Origin: Williamsia soli
GTDB taxonomy: Bacteria; Actinomycetota; Actinomycetes; Mycobacteriales; Mycobacteriaceae
Direction: 5' to 3'
DNA length: 64,000 bases
NCBI RefSeq assembly: GCF_017377795.1
Contig: NZ_JAFRDR010000007.1
Location: forward strand, 1 to 64,000
Under the pieces are notes generated by a model that worked only from the letters and a program-made list of their open reading frames with translations, was not told the DNA's origin and did no database searches. Position numbers and translations under genes: made by a program. Below are positions 13,920 to 26,257 of the stretch, piece by piece. The first letter of the stretch is position 1; each line of letters starts with the position of its first letter.

Positions 13920-14381
13920 TCAGCTGAGCCGGTTGGCTGCCGCGATCAGCGCGCCGAGTGCGGACTCTTCGCCACCCGGACCGTTGCCCATCGACCAGCT
14001 CCGTCGTTCATCTCGCTCACAGAGCAGGAATGTCGCGACCCCGCCCGCGTGCGGGTACTGGTGCAAGCTGATGATCTCGACGCCCGAACCCAGCCGGTAG
14101 AGCATGTCCGACAACGCAGCGATCGAGCCTGTCGCGGTCGCCGTCAGCGAGGCGATCGTGGTGCCGGAGGCGATGGTCGCCTGGCACTCGAGCAGATCAT
14201 GGCGCGTACGCGAAGCGGTCCAGGCGCCCAGCCGGATCGGGCCGGTGGCCGGAGCGTAGGTCTCGGTGAAGGTGGACCAGCTCATGCCGGTCGACTCGGC
14301 GCGCAGCGCGGGCGGGAGCGGGGTGCGAAAGTGCGAGGCACAGGAATCGAAACGGGTGTCAGGTGAGGTGAGAGTGTTCAT
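13920..14381 (-). CDS. Stand-alone LeuA regulatory-domain-like protein
   Basis: A 153-residue protein lacking any TIM-barrel catalytic domain. Its second half (ATATGSIAALSDMLYRLG, VEIISLHQYPHAGGVATFLL, ESALGALIAAANRL) resembles the C-terminal leucine-binding dimerisation domain of 2-isopropylmalate synthase, where NGP-xxA and a closing SAVNR-like helix are typical. The first half (LPPALRAESTGMSWSTFTET) has no assignment from me. Upstream lies a short leader rich in branched-chain codons, which fits a role tied to leucine/valine/isoleucine status. It could sense leucine or form mixed complexes with LeuA; both are inference. Codon use looks native. Start at 14381 has GGAAG upstream. Confidence 0.6.
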   Translation of the reverse strand: MNTLTSPDTRFDSCASHFRTPLPPALRAESTGMSWSTFTETYAPATGPIRLGAWTASRTRHDLLECQATIASGTTIASLTATATGSIAALSDMLYRLGSGVEIISLHQYPHAGGVATFLLCERDERRSWSMGNGPGGEESALGALIAAANRLS

Positions 14382-14424
14382 GAGAGCGGTCTTCCGATGA
14401 GATGAGGATGACCAGCAGATAGCA

Positions 14425-14451
14425 CGACGGCCCGCAGCGGGGGGCCGGTCG
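14425..14451 (-). promoter_or_regulatory. Attenuator-like hairpin after the ILVV leader
   Basis: CGACGGCCC at 14425-14433 pairs with GGGCC-G-GTCG at 14442-14451 (one bulged base), a strong hairpin located 3 bases beyond the leader-peptide stop and 44 bases before the start of the LeuA-domain gene. No U-run follows on the minus strand, so control may be through pausing, Rho or translation rather than a simple intrinsic terminator. Confidence 0.4.
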
Positions 14452-14453
14452 GA

Positions 14454-14495
14454 TCAGACCCCGCTACGGGTGCGTACTACGAGAATTCGCTTCAT
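14454..14495 (-). CDS. Leader peptide with Ile-Leu-Val-Val run
   Basis: A 13-codon frame, MKRILVVRTRSGV, opens with ATG at 14495 and stops at 14454, 72 bases before the LeuA-domain gene. Codons 4-7 are isoleucine, leucine, valine, valine, i.e. all three branched-chain amino acids in a row, which is the hallmark of attenuator leaders of ilv/leu genes. A stable hairpin follows directly. The ribosome binding site is weak. Peptides this short arise by chance, but composition, position and the hairpin agree. Confidence 0.55.
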   Translation of the reverse strand: MKRILVVRTRSGV

Positions 14496-14514
14496 GATCG
14501 CTTCACCATAGACC

Positions 14515-15210
14515 TCAGGTTTTCGGTGACGCAAGCAGCTTCCGCCGCAGTCGTTCTGCCGCTGCGCGAGGATCATCGGCCGCGGTTATGGCCCTGACCA
14601 CCACGATCCTGCTCGCGCCTGCGGCGACGACGTCAGGGAGCCGGGCCTCGTCGATGCCACCTATCGCGAACCACGGCCGTTCGGTGGCCAGCGCCGCGGT
14701 ATCGCGGACGAGGTCGAGTCCCGGTGCCGGCCGGCCGGGTTTGGTCGGCGTCGGCCAGCACGGTCCGGTGCAGAAGTAATCGACCCCCGCAGCTGTCGCG
14801 GCGGCGGTGGCCTCGGAGGTCGCATGGGTGGAGAGTCCGACGAGGATGTCGTCGCCGACGATCGTGCGGGCGAGGTCCACCGGTAGATCGTCCTGACCCA
14901 GATGGAGTACATCGGCGCCGGTGAGCGCGGCGATGTCGGCGCGGTCGTTGACCGACAGCAGGGCGCCGTGCCGTGAGGCGACCTCCGCCAGTGCACCGAG
15001 CAGGTCGATCTCCTGCGCGGCCTCGAGTGGTCCGAACTCGCGTTCGCCCGCCGAGCCCTTGTCCCGGAGCTGGATGACGTCGACGCCACCGGCGAGCGCC
15101 TGATCGGCGAACGCGATCAGATCTCCGCGTTCGCGGCGGGCGTCGGTGCAGAGGTAGAGCCGGGCTTCGGCCAGGCGAGCGCTGCGGGTGGAACGGGCGA
15201 TGGGAGTCAC
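14515..15210 (-). CDS. thiE: Thiamine-phosphate synthase
   Basis: ThiE couples hydroxymethylpyrimidine diphosphate to the thiazole phosphate. The TIM-barrel signatures are [68 protein letters not shown] and PWFAIGGI, with RIVVVRAIT at the end. Length is 231 residues from the GTG at 15210, close to the mycobacterial protein; the frame stays open to an ATG at 15252, which would add 14 residues running into the divergent riboswitch region, so the start is uncertain. Transcribed away from thiOSG, as in M. tuberculosis. Confidence 0.92.
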   Translation of the reverse strand: MTPIARSTRSARLAEARLYLCTDARRERGDLIAFADQALAGGVDVIQLRDKGSAGEREFGPLEAAQEIDLLGALAEVASRHGALLSVNDRADIAALTGADVLHLGQDDLPVDLARTIVGDDILVGLSTHATSEATAAATAAGVDYFCTGPCWPTPTKPGRPAPGLDLVRDTAALATERPWFAIGGIDEARLPDVVAAGASRIVVVRAITAADDPRAAAERLRRKLLASPKT

Positions 15211-15250
15211 GAGGTCAAAATGTACCGGCGTACCCTCGAAGCCAGTACAC

Positions 15251-15345
15251 ACACGGGTGCTCGAGGGAGACGTCGGGCTGAGATCGGGACGCGAGCCGTC
15301 CAGAGACCGTTACACCTGATCCGGGTAATGCCGGCGAAGGAAGGA
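15251..15345 (+). promoter_or_regulatory. TPP riboswitch upstream of thiO
   Basis: The conserved thi-box elements are present in order: ACGGGTGC near 15253, GGGCTGAGATCGGGAC near 15275, and ACCTGATCCGGGTAATGCC with GGCGAAGGAAGG ending near 15343. This is the THI element that binds thiamine pyrophosphate. Its 3' edge runs into the thiO ribosome binding site (AAGGAGG at 15341-15347), so ligand binding probably hides that site and shuts off translation of thiOSG. Confidence 0.95.
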
Positions 15346-15351
15346 GGTGGG

Positions 15352-16391
15352 ATGAAAACCCTCGGGGTCGTCGGCGGCGCTGTCATCGGCTTGTCCTGCG
15401 CGCTTTACGCTGCCGAGAATGGTTGGGAAGTAACGGTTTTCGAACCCGACGAAAGTTCTGCGGCGTCGCGTGTCGCGGCGGGCATGCTGGGCATCGCAGG
15501 GGAGAGCCGTACCGGAGAAGACACGTATCTGGCGTTCGCCGAACAGGCGATGTCCCGGTGGCCCGCCTTTCTCGAGCGGCTCGGCGACGACGGTATCGTG
15601 GCCGCGTCGTCGAGCCTGATGGTCGGCGTGGACAGCGCCGATGTGGGTGAGCTGACAATGGTCGCCGACTGGCTCGCCGGCCGCGGGCACCCGGTGAAAC
15701 CGTTGACCGGCAGAGACATTCGTGCACTGGAGCCGACCGTCTCACCCCGGATCCGCAGCGGTTTCTGTGCCTCCGGCGAGCTCGCGGTGGACAATCGACG
15801 GCTGCTGCAGGTGCTGTCGGATCGGGCTTCGGCAGCAGGGGTGCGGATCGTCCGATCGCAGGTCGCCGACCTCGCCGACGTTCCGGGAGACCAGGTAGTG
15901 CTGGCGGCAGGTGTGGGCTCTGCGAGGTTGTGGCCGGGCCTGGGTGTCTATCCGTCGAAGGGCGAGATCTTGCGGTTGGGCTGGGCGGCGGGAGCGCTGC
16001 CGCCACCGGAACATGTTGTTCGCGGCCGGATCAACGGACGAGCCGTCTACGTCGTGCCGCGCCACGATGGAGTCGTGGTGGGGGCCACGCAGTACGACGG
16101 CGGCGACGACCGGTTGCCCGGCGCGGGCGGGGTCGCGGATCTGTTGAGCGACGCCATCGAACTCATGCCGCCACTGAGGGAGTACCGGTTGCTCTCTGCG
16201 GAGGCCGGTCTGCGCCCGGCCACACCGGACGGGATGCCGCTGATAGGCCGTCTGGATGAACGCACCGTGGTGGCCACCGGGCACGGCCGCAACGGCATCC
16301 TGATGAGCGCCATCACCGCGGAATTGATCACAGAGGTGCTGGCGGGCAGGACCATTGACAATCCGTCGATCGATGCAGGGAGAAGACGGTC

Positions 16392-16395
<4 letters not shown>
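15352..16395 (+). CDS. thiO: Glycine oxidase ThiO
   Basis: A 347-residue FAD-dependent D-amino-acid-oxidase-family protein supplying dehydroglycine (iminoacetate) for thiazole formation. The N-terminal Rossmann motif is VVGGAVIGLSCALYAAENG, slightly unusual in having GGAVIG rather than GGGIIG. The C-terminal FAD-contact region is AEAGLRPATPDGMPLIG followed by TGHGRNGILMSAITAELI. The start ATG at 15352 follows AAGGAGGTGG directly after the TPP riboswitch. It overlaps thiS by 4 bases (ATGA) and heads a thiO-thiS-thiG operon. Confidence 0.94.
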
Positions 16396-17376
<981 letters not shown>

Positions 17377-17444
17377 GTGGTCGGGCGCAAGATCAACCGC
17401 AAGGATGAGGCGTCGGTGCGTGGTGCTCTGGCACACTGACCTCC

Positions 17445-18476
17445 ATGATCAGTGTTCAGGGATTGACAAAGGTCTATGGAAAGAATCAGGTGGTCAGCAA
17501 TCTGACCTTTGATGTGAAACCCGGTGTCGTCACCGGTTTCCTCGGGCCCAACGGGGCCGGGAAATCGACGACGATGCGCATGATTCTCGGACTGGACCGG
17601 CCCACCTCGGGTGTGGCGACCATCAACGGCGTCACGTATCAGCAGTTGAAGAACCCGTTGACGCAGGTCGGTGCGTTGCTCGACGCCAAGTGGGTCCACC
17701 CGAATCGCAGCGCCCGAAGTCACCTGCGCTGGATGGCCGCCGCGAACGGCATCCCCGCACATCGCGTCGACCAGGTGCTGAGCGATGTCGGCCTCACCGA
17801 GGTGGCGGGCAAAAAGGCAGGCGGGTTCTCGCTCGGTATGTCGCAGCGGCTCGGGATCGCCGGTGCCCTACTGGGTGATCCCGGTGTCCTGCTGTTCGAC
17901 GAGCCGGTCAACGGTCTCGATCCGGAAGGCATCGTCTGGATCCGAAAGTTCATGCGGGCGTTGGCCGATCAAGGCCGGACGGTCCTGGTCTCCAGCCACC
18001 TGCTGACCGAGATGTCCCTCACCGCAGAGCATTTGGTCGTCATCGGGCGGGGTCAGCTCATCGCGAACTCGTCGGTCAAGGACTTCACCAGCAACGCACA
18101 GGTCACCGTGCGAGTGCGGAGCCCACGGCTCGGTGAGCTGCAATCCGCGCTGGCATCGGCCGGTTTGCGGTCGGTACCCCTGCCCGACGACGGCGCGGGT
18201 CCCGCGCTGAGCCTGGAGAACGTCACCACCGATCAGGTCGGTGACATCGCGGCGGCCAACGGGATCGGTCTGCACGAACTCTCGGGCAAGACCGCCTCCC
18301 TCGAAGAGGTGTTCATGTCGATGACCGCCGGTGCGGTCGAGTACCACGGCGACTCGTCGATGGCGTACAGCGCGCAGCAGCAGGCCCCGTACAGCGCCCA
18401 GCAGCCTCCGTACGGTGGTCCGCCGCCGGGTCAATCGCCGCAACAGCCGAAGCAGTTCGGGGGAGGACACGCCTGA
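17445..18476 (+). CDS. ABC transporter ATP-binding protein
   Basis: A 343-residue ATPase of the ABC-2 exporter type. Residues 1-230 hold Walker A (GPNGAGKSTTMRM), a signature written FSLGMSQRLG, Walker B (LLFDEPVNGLDPEG) and a switch histidine in VSSHLLTEM. The last 45 residues are a Q/P/Y-rich tail (AYSAQQQAPYSAQQPPYGG) probably disordered. It overlaps the permease gene by one base (TGATG), so the two make one transporter. Substrate is unknown; related pairs in actinobacteria export small molecules or antibiotics. Confidence 0.9.
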   Translation: MISVQGLTKVYGKNQVVSNLTFDVKPGVVTGFLGPNGAGKSTTMRMILGLDRPTSGVATINGVTYQQLKNPLTQVGALLDAKWVHPNRSARSHLRWMAAANGIPAHRVDQVLSDVGLTEVAGKKAGGFSLGMSQRLGIAGALLGDPGVLLFDEPVNGLDPEGIVWIRKFMRALADQGRTVLVSSHLLTEMSLTAEHLVVIGRGQLIANSSVKDFTSNAQVTVRVRSPRLGELQSALASAGLRSVPLPDDGAGPALSLENVTTDQVGDIAAANGIGLHELSGKTASLEEVFMSMTAGAVEYHGDSSMAYSAQQQAPYSAQQPPYGGPPPGQSPQQPKQFGGGHA

Positions 18477-19222
18477 TGTTGACCAATACCATTGCAGCCG
18501 AACGAATCAAGCTGATCACCACCAGGTCGCCCTACTGGTGTGTCGGCATCGTCATCGTCTTGGGGATCGGGCTCGCCCTCATCTTCGGATTGGTGACGAA
18601 CGGCGAGAGTACGAGCGCAGACACCAACGTTTCCGACTACGTGATCGGTGTCACCGGATTCGGCATCACGGTCTTGATGATCATGGCCGTGCTCGCGGTG
18701 ACGAGCGAGTTCAGGTTCGGCACCATCAGGACCACCTTTCAAGCCGTGCCACAGCGGTACAACGTCCTCATCGCCAAAGCCGTCGTCTACGGAGGCCTGT
18801 CGGCGGCGATCACGTTCGTGCTGACACTCATCTCACTGCCGATGGGCAAGGCGCTCTCGGGTAGCGACGTCGACCTGCTCGGCTCACACGCCGTGCGGCT
18901 CTACTGGGGTGTCCCGGTCTACGCGTTCTTCGCGGTGCTGATCGGGCTCGGGCTCGGCGCACTGATCAGGCAGACGGCAGGTGCGATCGTGATCCTGCTG
19001 GTGTGGAGCCTGGTGTTGGAAAACGTCCTGTCGGCCATCCCGAAGGTCAGCGACGTCGCCGGACCGTTGATGCCCTTCCTCAACGCCAACCACTTCATCG
19101 ACGGCCGCGAGTACGGATTCGACTGGTGGTGGAACGAATACGGATCGCTGCTGTACTTCGTGGTGATCTCCGCGCTCATCTTCGGTGCCGCCGTCTTCGT
19201 CACCGATCGCCGCGACGCCTGA
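18476..19222 (+). CDS. ABC-2 type permease
   Basis: A 248-residue protein with about six hydrophobic segments (GIVIVLGIGLALIFGLV, VTGFGITVLMIMAVLAVTS, FVLTLISLPMG, and three more). It carries the motif EFRFGTIRTTFQAVPQR typical of ABC-2 membrane subunits. It is the partner of the ATPase immediately upstream, with overlapping stop and start codons. A hairpin terminator follows before the convergent thiD gene. Substrate unknown. Confidence 0.85.
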   Translation: MLTNTIAAERIKLITTRSPYWCVGIVIVLGIGLALIFGLVTNGESTSADTNVSDYVIGVTGFGITVLMIMAVLAVTSEFRFGTIRTTFQAVPQRYNVLIAKAVVYGGLSAAITFVLTLISLPMGKALSGSDVDLLGSHAVRLYWGVPVYAFFAVLIGLGLGALIRQTAGAIVILLVWSLVLENVLSAIPKVSDVAGPLMPFLNANHFIDGREYGFDWWWNEYGSLLYFVVISALIFGAAVFVTDRRDA

Positions 19223-19238
19223 TCTGTCCTACACACAC

Positions 19239-19300
19239 CCACCCGTTCCGGGCACACCCAGCAGCTGCAACACCTGGGTGTTCCTGGGGCGGGTGGTTTT
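19239..19300 (+). terminator. Nested hairpin with T-run after the ABC permease
   Basis: An outer stem CCACCCG (19239-19245) pairs with CGGGTGG (19290-19296) followed by TTTT, and an inner stem ACACCCAG (19254-19261) pairs with CTGGGTGT (19274-19281). It lies 16 bases after the permease stop and just before the end of thiD on the other strand. This is a good intrinsic terminator for the plus-strand transporter operon. Confidence 0.75.
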
Positions 19301-19304
19301 GTGT

Positions 19305-22037
<2,733 letters not shown>

Positions 22038-22068
22038 GTGTGCTTACCGAACGCAGCCTACGCCAGCG

Positions 22069-23691
22069 TCAGGTGAGTTGTGCCACGAGTGTGCGTTTGT
22101 CGATTTTTCCCACCGCGGTGACCGGTAGTGAACGCACCACCCGCAGCTGGTCGGGTTGCTTGAACGTCGCGAGCCCGCGGTCGGCCAGAAAGGCCCTGAC
22201 CGCGGGTAGGTCGGGTGCCGAGTCGTTGGTGACGATGGCCGCGCAGATCTTCTCCCCGAGGCCCGGATCGGGCAGGCCGACGACGGCGGCCTGCCGAATG
22301 TTCGGGTGAGCCAACAGGTTCTCTTCGACATCGTCGGCGGCGACGTTCTCGCCGCCGCGGACGATGGTGTCCTTGATGCGCCCGGTCACCATCAGATGTC
22401 CCGAGGCCAGCCTCCGCACCCGGTCCCCGCTGCGGTAGTAACCGTCGCCGGTGAACGAGCGCGCGTTGTGGTCCTCGGCGCGGTAGTAGCCACGAATCGT
22501 GTACGGGCCGCGGACCAGCAACTCGCCCTCAGACCCGTCGGCCACGTCGACACCGTTGTCGTCGACGATCCTCACATCGTCGAGATCGCTCATCGGCCTG
22601 CCCTGGGTGCGGGTGACGACCTCGTCGGCGTCGTCGGCCCGCGTGTAGCAGATGAGCCCTTCCGCCATGCCGAACACCTGCTGCACAGCGCCGCCGAACA
22701 CGGCGTTGGCGGCGATCGCGTCGGGTTCGGCCAGCTTGGCCCCGCCGACCTGGAGGAGACGCAGTGATGAGATGTCCGCGGGCTCCCATTCGGTGGCAGC
22801 GGTCCAGACCTGGGCCAGCGCCGGCACGAGTGCGACGACGGTGACGTGATGTTTCTCGATGAGGTCGAACGTGTTGTCGGGGGACGGGTTGTCGGTGAAG
22901 ACGGTGTGCCCGCCCACCGACAGGACGCCCAGCAGTCCTGGGCAGGCGAGGGGGAAGTTGTGGGCGGCGGGGAGGGCGACGAGGTAGGTGTCGTGCGCGG
23001 TCAACGCGGCGATCTCGGCGCTGCGCTGCGCGTTGAACCGGTAGTCGTTGTGGGTGCGTGCGATGAGTTTGGGTAGACCGGTGGTACCACCGGAGACGAG
23101 AAACAGGGCAGGCGCATCGGGGTCGGGTGCGGGTACGTCCCGCAGAGACTCGGCGTCACCATCGGGCAACGGGGAGAACTCGGCGGGGTCACCCGTCACG
23201 AAGATGTTCTGCACCGCGGGCTCCCGGGTGACCAGTTCGCGCGCGAGGTCGCGGTAGTCGAAGTCCTTGCTCTCGTCGTGGCAGATGTATCCGACCGCGC
23301 CGGCCGTGTGCGCGAGGTGAGCGATCTCGCTGATCCGGTGCGCGGGCAGAGTCATCACCGGGGCCATGCCGCCGCGGAGCAACCCGAACAGGTTGATCGC
23401 GAACTCCACGGAGTTCTGGTTCTGCAGGATGACGCGGTCACCCGCGCGGAGTCCGGCGTCGAGGAAACCCGCGGCGCGGGCCTGCGCGGCGCCGACGAAC
23501 TCTTGATACGTCAGGGTCCGGTCGGCATCGGACACCGCAGCCGCCTGTGGACGAGTATCGGCCTGGTCCCACAGCACCCGCCACAGCGGTAGGTCCAGCC
23601 ATAGACCGAGGTCGCGGTAGCGCGCGGCGGCGGGACCGGGGTGATCGGTGAAACCGCTGGTGAGATCGCCGAAAGAGGTGACGTCAGGCAT
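22069..23691 (-). CDS. mbtA: Salicyl-AMP ligase, MbtA-like
   Basis: A 540-residue stand-alone adenylate-forming enzyme of the DhbE/EntE/MbtA group, predicted to activate salicylate and load it on the aryl carrier domain of the MbtB-like NRPS. The phosphate loop is FLVSGGTTGLPKLIARTHND, with the SGGTTG form typical of aryl-activating enzymes. The hinge and ribose contacts are YRSGDRVRRLASGHLMVTGR and the catalytic lysine is in VGKIDKRTL. The start at 23691 (MPDVTSFGDL) has GAGGAA seven bases upstream. It diverges from mbtI across an intergenic region with two iron boxes. Confidence 0.93.
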   Translation of the reverse strand: MPDVTSFGDLTSGFTDHPGPAAARYRDLGLWLDLPLWRVLWDQADTRPQAAAVSDADRTLTYQEFVGAAQARAAGFLDAGLRAGDRVILQNQNSVEFAINLFGLLRGGMAPVMTLPAHRISEIAHLAHTAGAVGYICHDESKDFDYRDLARELVTREPAVQNIFVTGDPAEFSPLPDGDAESLRDVPAPDPDAPALFLVSGGTTGLPKLIARTHNDYRFNAQRSAEIAALTAHDTYLVALPAAHNFPLACPGLLGVLSVGGHTVFTDNPSPDNTFDLIEKHHVTVVALVPALAQVWTAATEWEPADISSLRLLQVGGAKLAEPDAIAANAVFGGAVQQVFGMAEGLICYTRADDADEVVTRTQGRPMSDLDDVRIVDDNGVDVADGSEGELLVRGPYTIRGYYRAEDHNARSFTGDGYYRSGDRVRRLASGHLMVTGRIKDTIVRGGENVAADDVEENLLAHPNIRQAAVVGLPDPGLGEKICAAIVTNDSAPDLPAVRAFLADRGLATFKQPDQLRVVRSLPVTAVGKIDKRTLVAQLT

Positions 23692-23786
23692 GCGTTGATT
23701 CCTCGCTGGGGGGCCTACGGGGTTGGCCGGGGCCGAAGTCGGCTCCGGACCGGCGTCGCTTCGCCACAAGAGACTTGGCGCCCCGC

Positions 23787-23805
23787 TTTGCTTAGGCTAA
23801 CCTTC
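23787..23805 (+). promoter_or_regulatory. IdeR/DmdR-like iron box 1 (mbtA-mbtI)
   Basis: TTTGCTTAGGCTAACCTTC matches the actinobacterial iron-box consensus TTAGGTTAGGCTAACCTAA at 14 of 19 positions by hand, including the unbroken core TTAGGCTAACCT. It lies about 95 bases before each divergent start, where an iron-loaded IdeR/DmdR dimer would repress both salicylate genes. Confidence 0.85.
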
Positions 23806-23809
23806 AAGC

Positions 23810-23828
23810 TGAACTTAGCCAAGCCTAA
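23810..23828 (-). promoter_or_regulatory. IdeR/DmdR-like iron box 2 (mbtA-mbtI)
   Basis: On the minus strand this reads TTAGGCTTGGCTAAGTTCA, matching the same consensus at 14 of 19 positions. It follows box 1 after only 4 bases, so the two sites could bind regulator cooperatively, one for each direction of transcription. Confidence 0.78.
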
Positions 23829-23899
23829 GTGTTGCACGGTCGCGTGATGCGGTGAGCAGAGGATGTCATGAGCAAAGCATGGGCCGCGGGAGTGCCGCG

Positions 23900-25264
23900 A
23901 TGACGGCCATCATCGACACCGAGAACAACGATCACACCCACTCCGGCGTCGTCGGCACCATGAATGCGGCGCAGGTCTGCGCTGCGTGGGCCGCAGCGGG
24001 CATCAGTTCCGACCATGTGGTCTACGAGCGTGAGAACCGATGGGTCTTCGCCGGAGGCCACCGCGCTGAGCTCACGCTCACCACCGAGACGATCACCACC
24101 ATCGCCGGCGACGGAGAGACTGTCGGCGAATGGACCGGGTCACCCGCGGCCGTGATCGCGAAGGCGTTGGCGGAGTTGCCGTTCCCACATTGGCGCGTCT
24201 ATGGCTGGGTGGGCTTCGATTTCTGTGCCCCGGGGCTGGGCGCCGGCCATCATCTCGCTGCGGGCAGTGTCCTCGCGCACCTCATCGTGCCGGAGTTCGA
24301 GGCCTGGATCGACAACGACGGGATACGCATCGAGGGTGCCGACACGGCCACCGAGGCGCGCCTGCGGCAGATCGCGGCGGACACCGATCACACCGATGCG
24401 GTGGTGCCGCGCCCCCTGCCGGTCCACGAGGACACCTCCGACTACCGCGCGCGGGTGGCGACCGCCGTCGCCGAGATCCACCGCGGCGACTATGAGAAGG
24501 TCATCATCTCGCGCGCGGTAGAGGTCCCGTTCGACGTCGATGTCGCGGCCACCTACGCCGAAGGTCGCCGGAACAACAACCCGGCGAGGTCGTTCCTGTT
24601 GCGACTCGGCGGCCTCGAGGCCGCCGGGTTCAGCCCGGAGCTCGTCGGCGCCGTCGATGCTGCCGGGACTCTGGTCACCGAACCGCTGGCGGGCACCCGT
24701 GCGTTCGGCCGATCGGACGAGATGGATCGGTCGGCACGTGCCGAGCTGATCTCCGACGCCAAAGAGATCGTCGAACACGCGGTGTCGGTGCGTACCTCGT
24801 TCGCGGAGGTCCAGTCCGTGGCCGTCCCCGGCACCACCGCGGTCACCGAGTTCATGGTCGTCCGCGAACGGGGAAGCGTTCAGCACCTGGCTTCGACGGT
24901 CGAAGGCACACTGGCTCCGCAGTTCGGACCGTGGGATGGACTCGAGGCGCTGTTCCCGGCGGTCACCGCGTCCGGAATCCCGAAAGCGGCTGCGGTCGAC
25001 GCGATCTACCGCCTCGAGGCCACCCGCCGTGGGCTCTACTCGGGTGCGGTCCTGACCGCATCGTCGGAAGGCGAACTCGAAGCCACCTTGGCCCTGCGCA
25101 CCGTCTTCCGTGAGGACGGACGTTCGTGGATCCGGGCGGGCGCGGGGATCGTGGGGCAGTCGTCCCCGGACCGTGAGTTCGAAGAGACCTGCGAGAAACT
25201 CGGCAGTGTCGCGCCGTATCTCGTCGAGCGCGAGCTGCACCACGGCCGTGAGGACAAGAGGTGA
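23900..25264 (+). CDS. mbtI: Salicylate synthase, MbtI-like
   Basis: A 454-residue chorismate-binding enzyme making salicylate from chorismate via isochorismate. The C-terminal catalytic region is complete: YEKVIISRAVEVPF, LVTEPLAGTRAFG, ELISDAKEIVEHAVSVRTSF, HLASTVEGTL and LFPAVTASGIPKAAAVDAIY, then GLYSGAVLTA. Length is close to M. tuberculosis MbtI. The ATG at 23900 (MTAIIDTEN) has GGGAG upstream; longer starts run into the iron-box region. First gene of a rightward operon continuing with an ABC exporter, separated by 3 bases. Confidence 0.94.
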   Translation: MTAIIDTENNDHTHSGVVGTMNAAQVCAAWAAAGISSDHVVYERENRWVFAGGHRAELTLTTETITTIAGDGETVGEWTGSPAAVIAKALAELPFPHWRVYGWVGFDFCAPGLGAGHHLAAGSVLAHLIVPEFEAWIDNDGIRIEGADTATEARLRQIAADTDHTDAVVPRPLPVHEDTSDYRARVATAVAEIHRGDYEKVIISRAVEVPFDVDVAATYAEGRRNNNPARSFLLRLGGLEAAGFSPELVGAVDAAGTLVTEPLAGTRAFGRSDEMDRSARAELISDAKEIVEHAVSVRTSFAEVQSVAVPGTTAVTEFMVVRERGSVQHLASTVEGTLAPQFGPWDGLEALFPAVTASGIPKAAAVDAIYRLEATRRGLYSGAVLTASSEGELEATLALRTVFREDGRSWIRAGAGIVGQSSPDREFEETCEKLGSVAPYLVERELHHGREDKR

Positions 25265-25267
25265 ACT

Positions 25268-26257
25268 GTGTCGGCAGTTGTCATTGATGAATTGGTCAAG
25301 GACTACGGAGAGATCCGAGCGCTCGACCAGGTGAGCTTCGCGGTCCCTGAAGGTGCCGTGCTCGGATTGCTGGGTCCGAACGGCAGTGGCAAGACCACTG
25401 CGTTGTCGATCTTGGCGACGCTCCAGCGACCGACGGGTGGTCGCGCAACCGTCGGTGGATTCGACGTGGTCGGCGATCCCGCCCGCGTGCGGGAACTGAT
25501 ATCGCTGACCGGGCAGTACGCGTCGTTGGACGAATCGCTCACGGCCAGAGAGAACCTCACGATGTTCGGTCGGCTGACCGGGTTGAGCAGGCGTGGGGTC
25601 CGCGCGCGGATCGGCGAGGTGGCCCGCGACTTCGGTCTCGAGGAGTTCATCGATCGACGGATCGGCACGCTGTCCGGAGGCATGCGTCGCCGGGTCGACA
25701 TCGCCTGTGCGCTGGTGACGAGGCCGCAGGTGCTGTTCTTGGACGAACCGACCACCGGACTCGATCCCCGCAGCAGGCAGTCGGTCTGGGAGACGGTCTC
25801 CACTTTGCGTACCCAGGGCATCACGGTGCTGCTCACCACCCAGTACCTCGAAGAGGCCGACCGGCTCGCCGATCAGATCGTCATGCTCGATCACGGGCAC
25901 GTGGTCGCCGAGGGCACCTCCGAAACCCTGAAAGCCCGGGCGGGTGGGGCCATCTGCGAGATCAATGTGCAGGATCCGACCGATCTGAATCGCGCGCGAA
26001 CGGCACTGGCCGGGCTGGCGCTGATCGAGAACGGCGACAGTACCGCCGCCACAGCGCATCCACGTCTCGGGGTGGCAGCGCCGGATGGGATGGCCACCGT
26101 CGCCGACGTCATCGCCCGCCTGCAGGACCACTCGATCGAGGTGTTCGACATCGGCCTGCGCCGACCCTCGCTCGACGAGGTGTTCTTCCGGCTGACCGGG
26201 ATCGACCCCCAGCCCGTCGACAGCGCCACCGGCGATATCGGGTCGGTTGTGCCGTGA
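25268..26257 (+). CDS. DrrA-like ABC exporter ATP-binding subunit
   Basis: A 329-residue ATPase of the DrrA/daunorubicin-resistance type. Walker A is GPNGSGKTTALSIL, signature LSGGMRRRVDIACAL, Walker B LFLDEPTTGLDPRS, and the H-loop position is TTQYLEEADRLAD, where Gln replaces His as in DrrA relatives. The C-terminal DrrA-specific part includes FDIGLRRPSLDEVFFRLTG. Embedded between mbtI and the mbtB-like gene and overlapping the next permease gene by 4 bases, it is predicted to power export of the siderophore; the window has no MmpL/MmpS pair. Confidence 0.92.
   Translation: MSAVVIDELVKDYGEIRALDQVSFAVPEGAVLGLLGPNGSGKTTALSILATLQRPTGGRATVGGFDVVGDPARVRELISLTGQYASLDESLTARENLTMFGRLTGLSRRGVRARIGEVARDFGLEEFIDRRIGTLSGGMRRRVDIACALVTRPQVLFLDEPTTGLDPRSRQSVWETVSTLRTQGITVLLTTQYLEEADRLADQIVMLDHGHVVAEGTSETLKARAGGAICEINVQDPTDLNRARTALAGLALIENGDSTAATAHPRLGVAAPDGMATVADVIARLQDHSIEVFDIGLRRPSLDEVFFRLTGIDPQPVDSATGDIGSVVP

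Noticed and set aside
15211-15252. Upstream ATG at 15252 as the thiE start
   Set aside because: The extra 14 residues ([14 protein letters not shown]) have no counterpart in ThiE proteins and overlap the divergent riboswitch region; kept only as an alternative.
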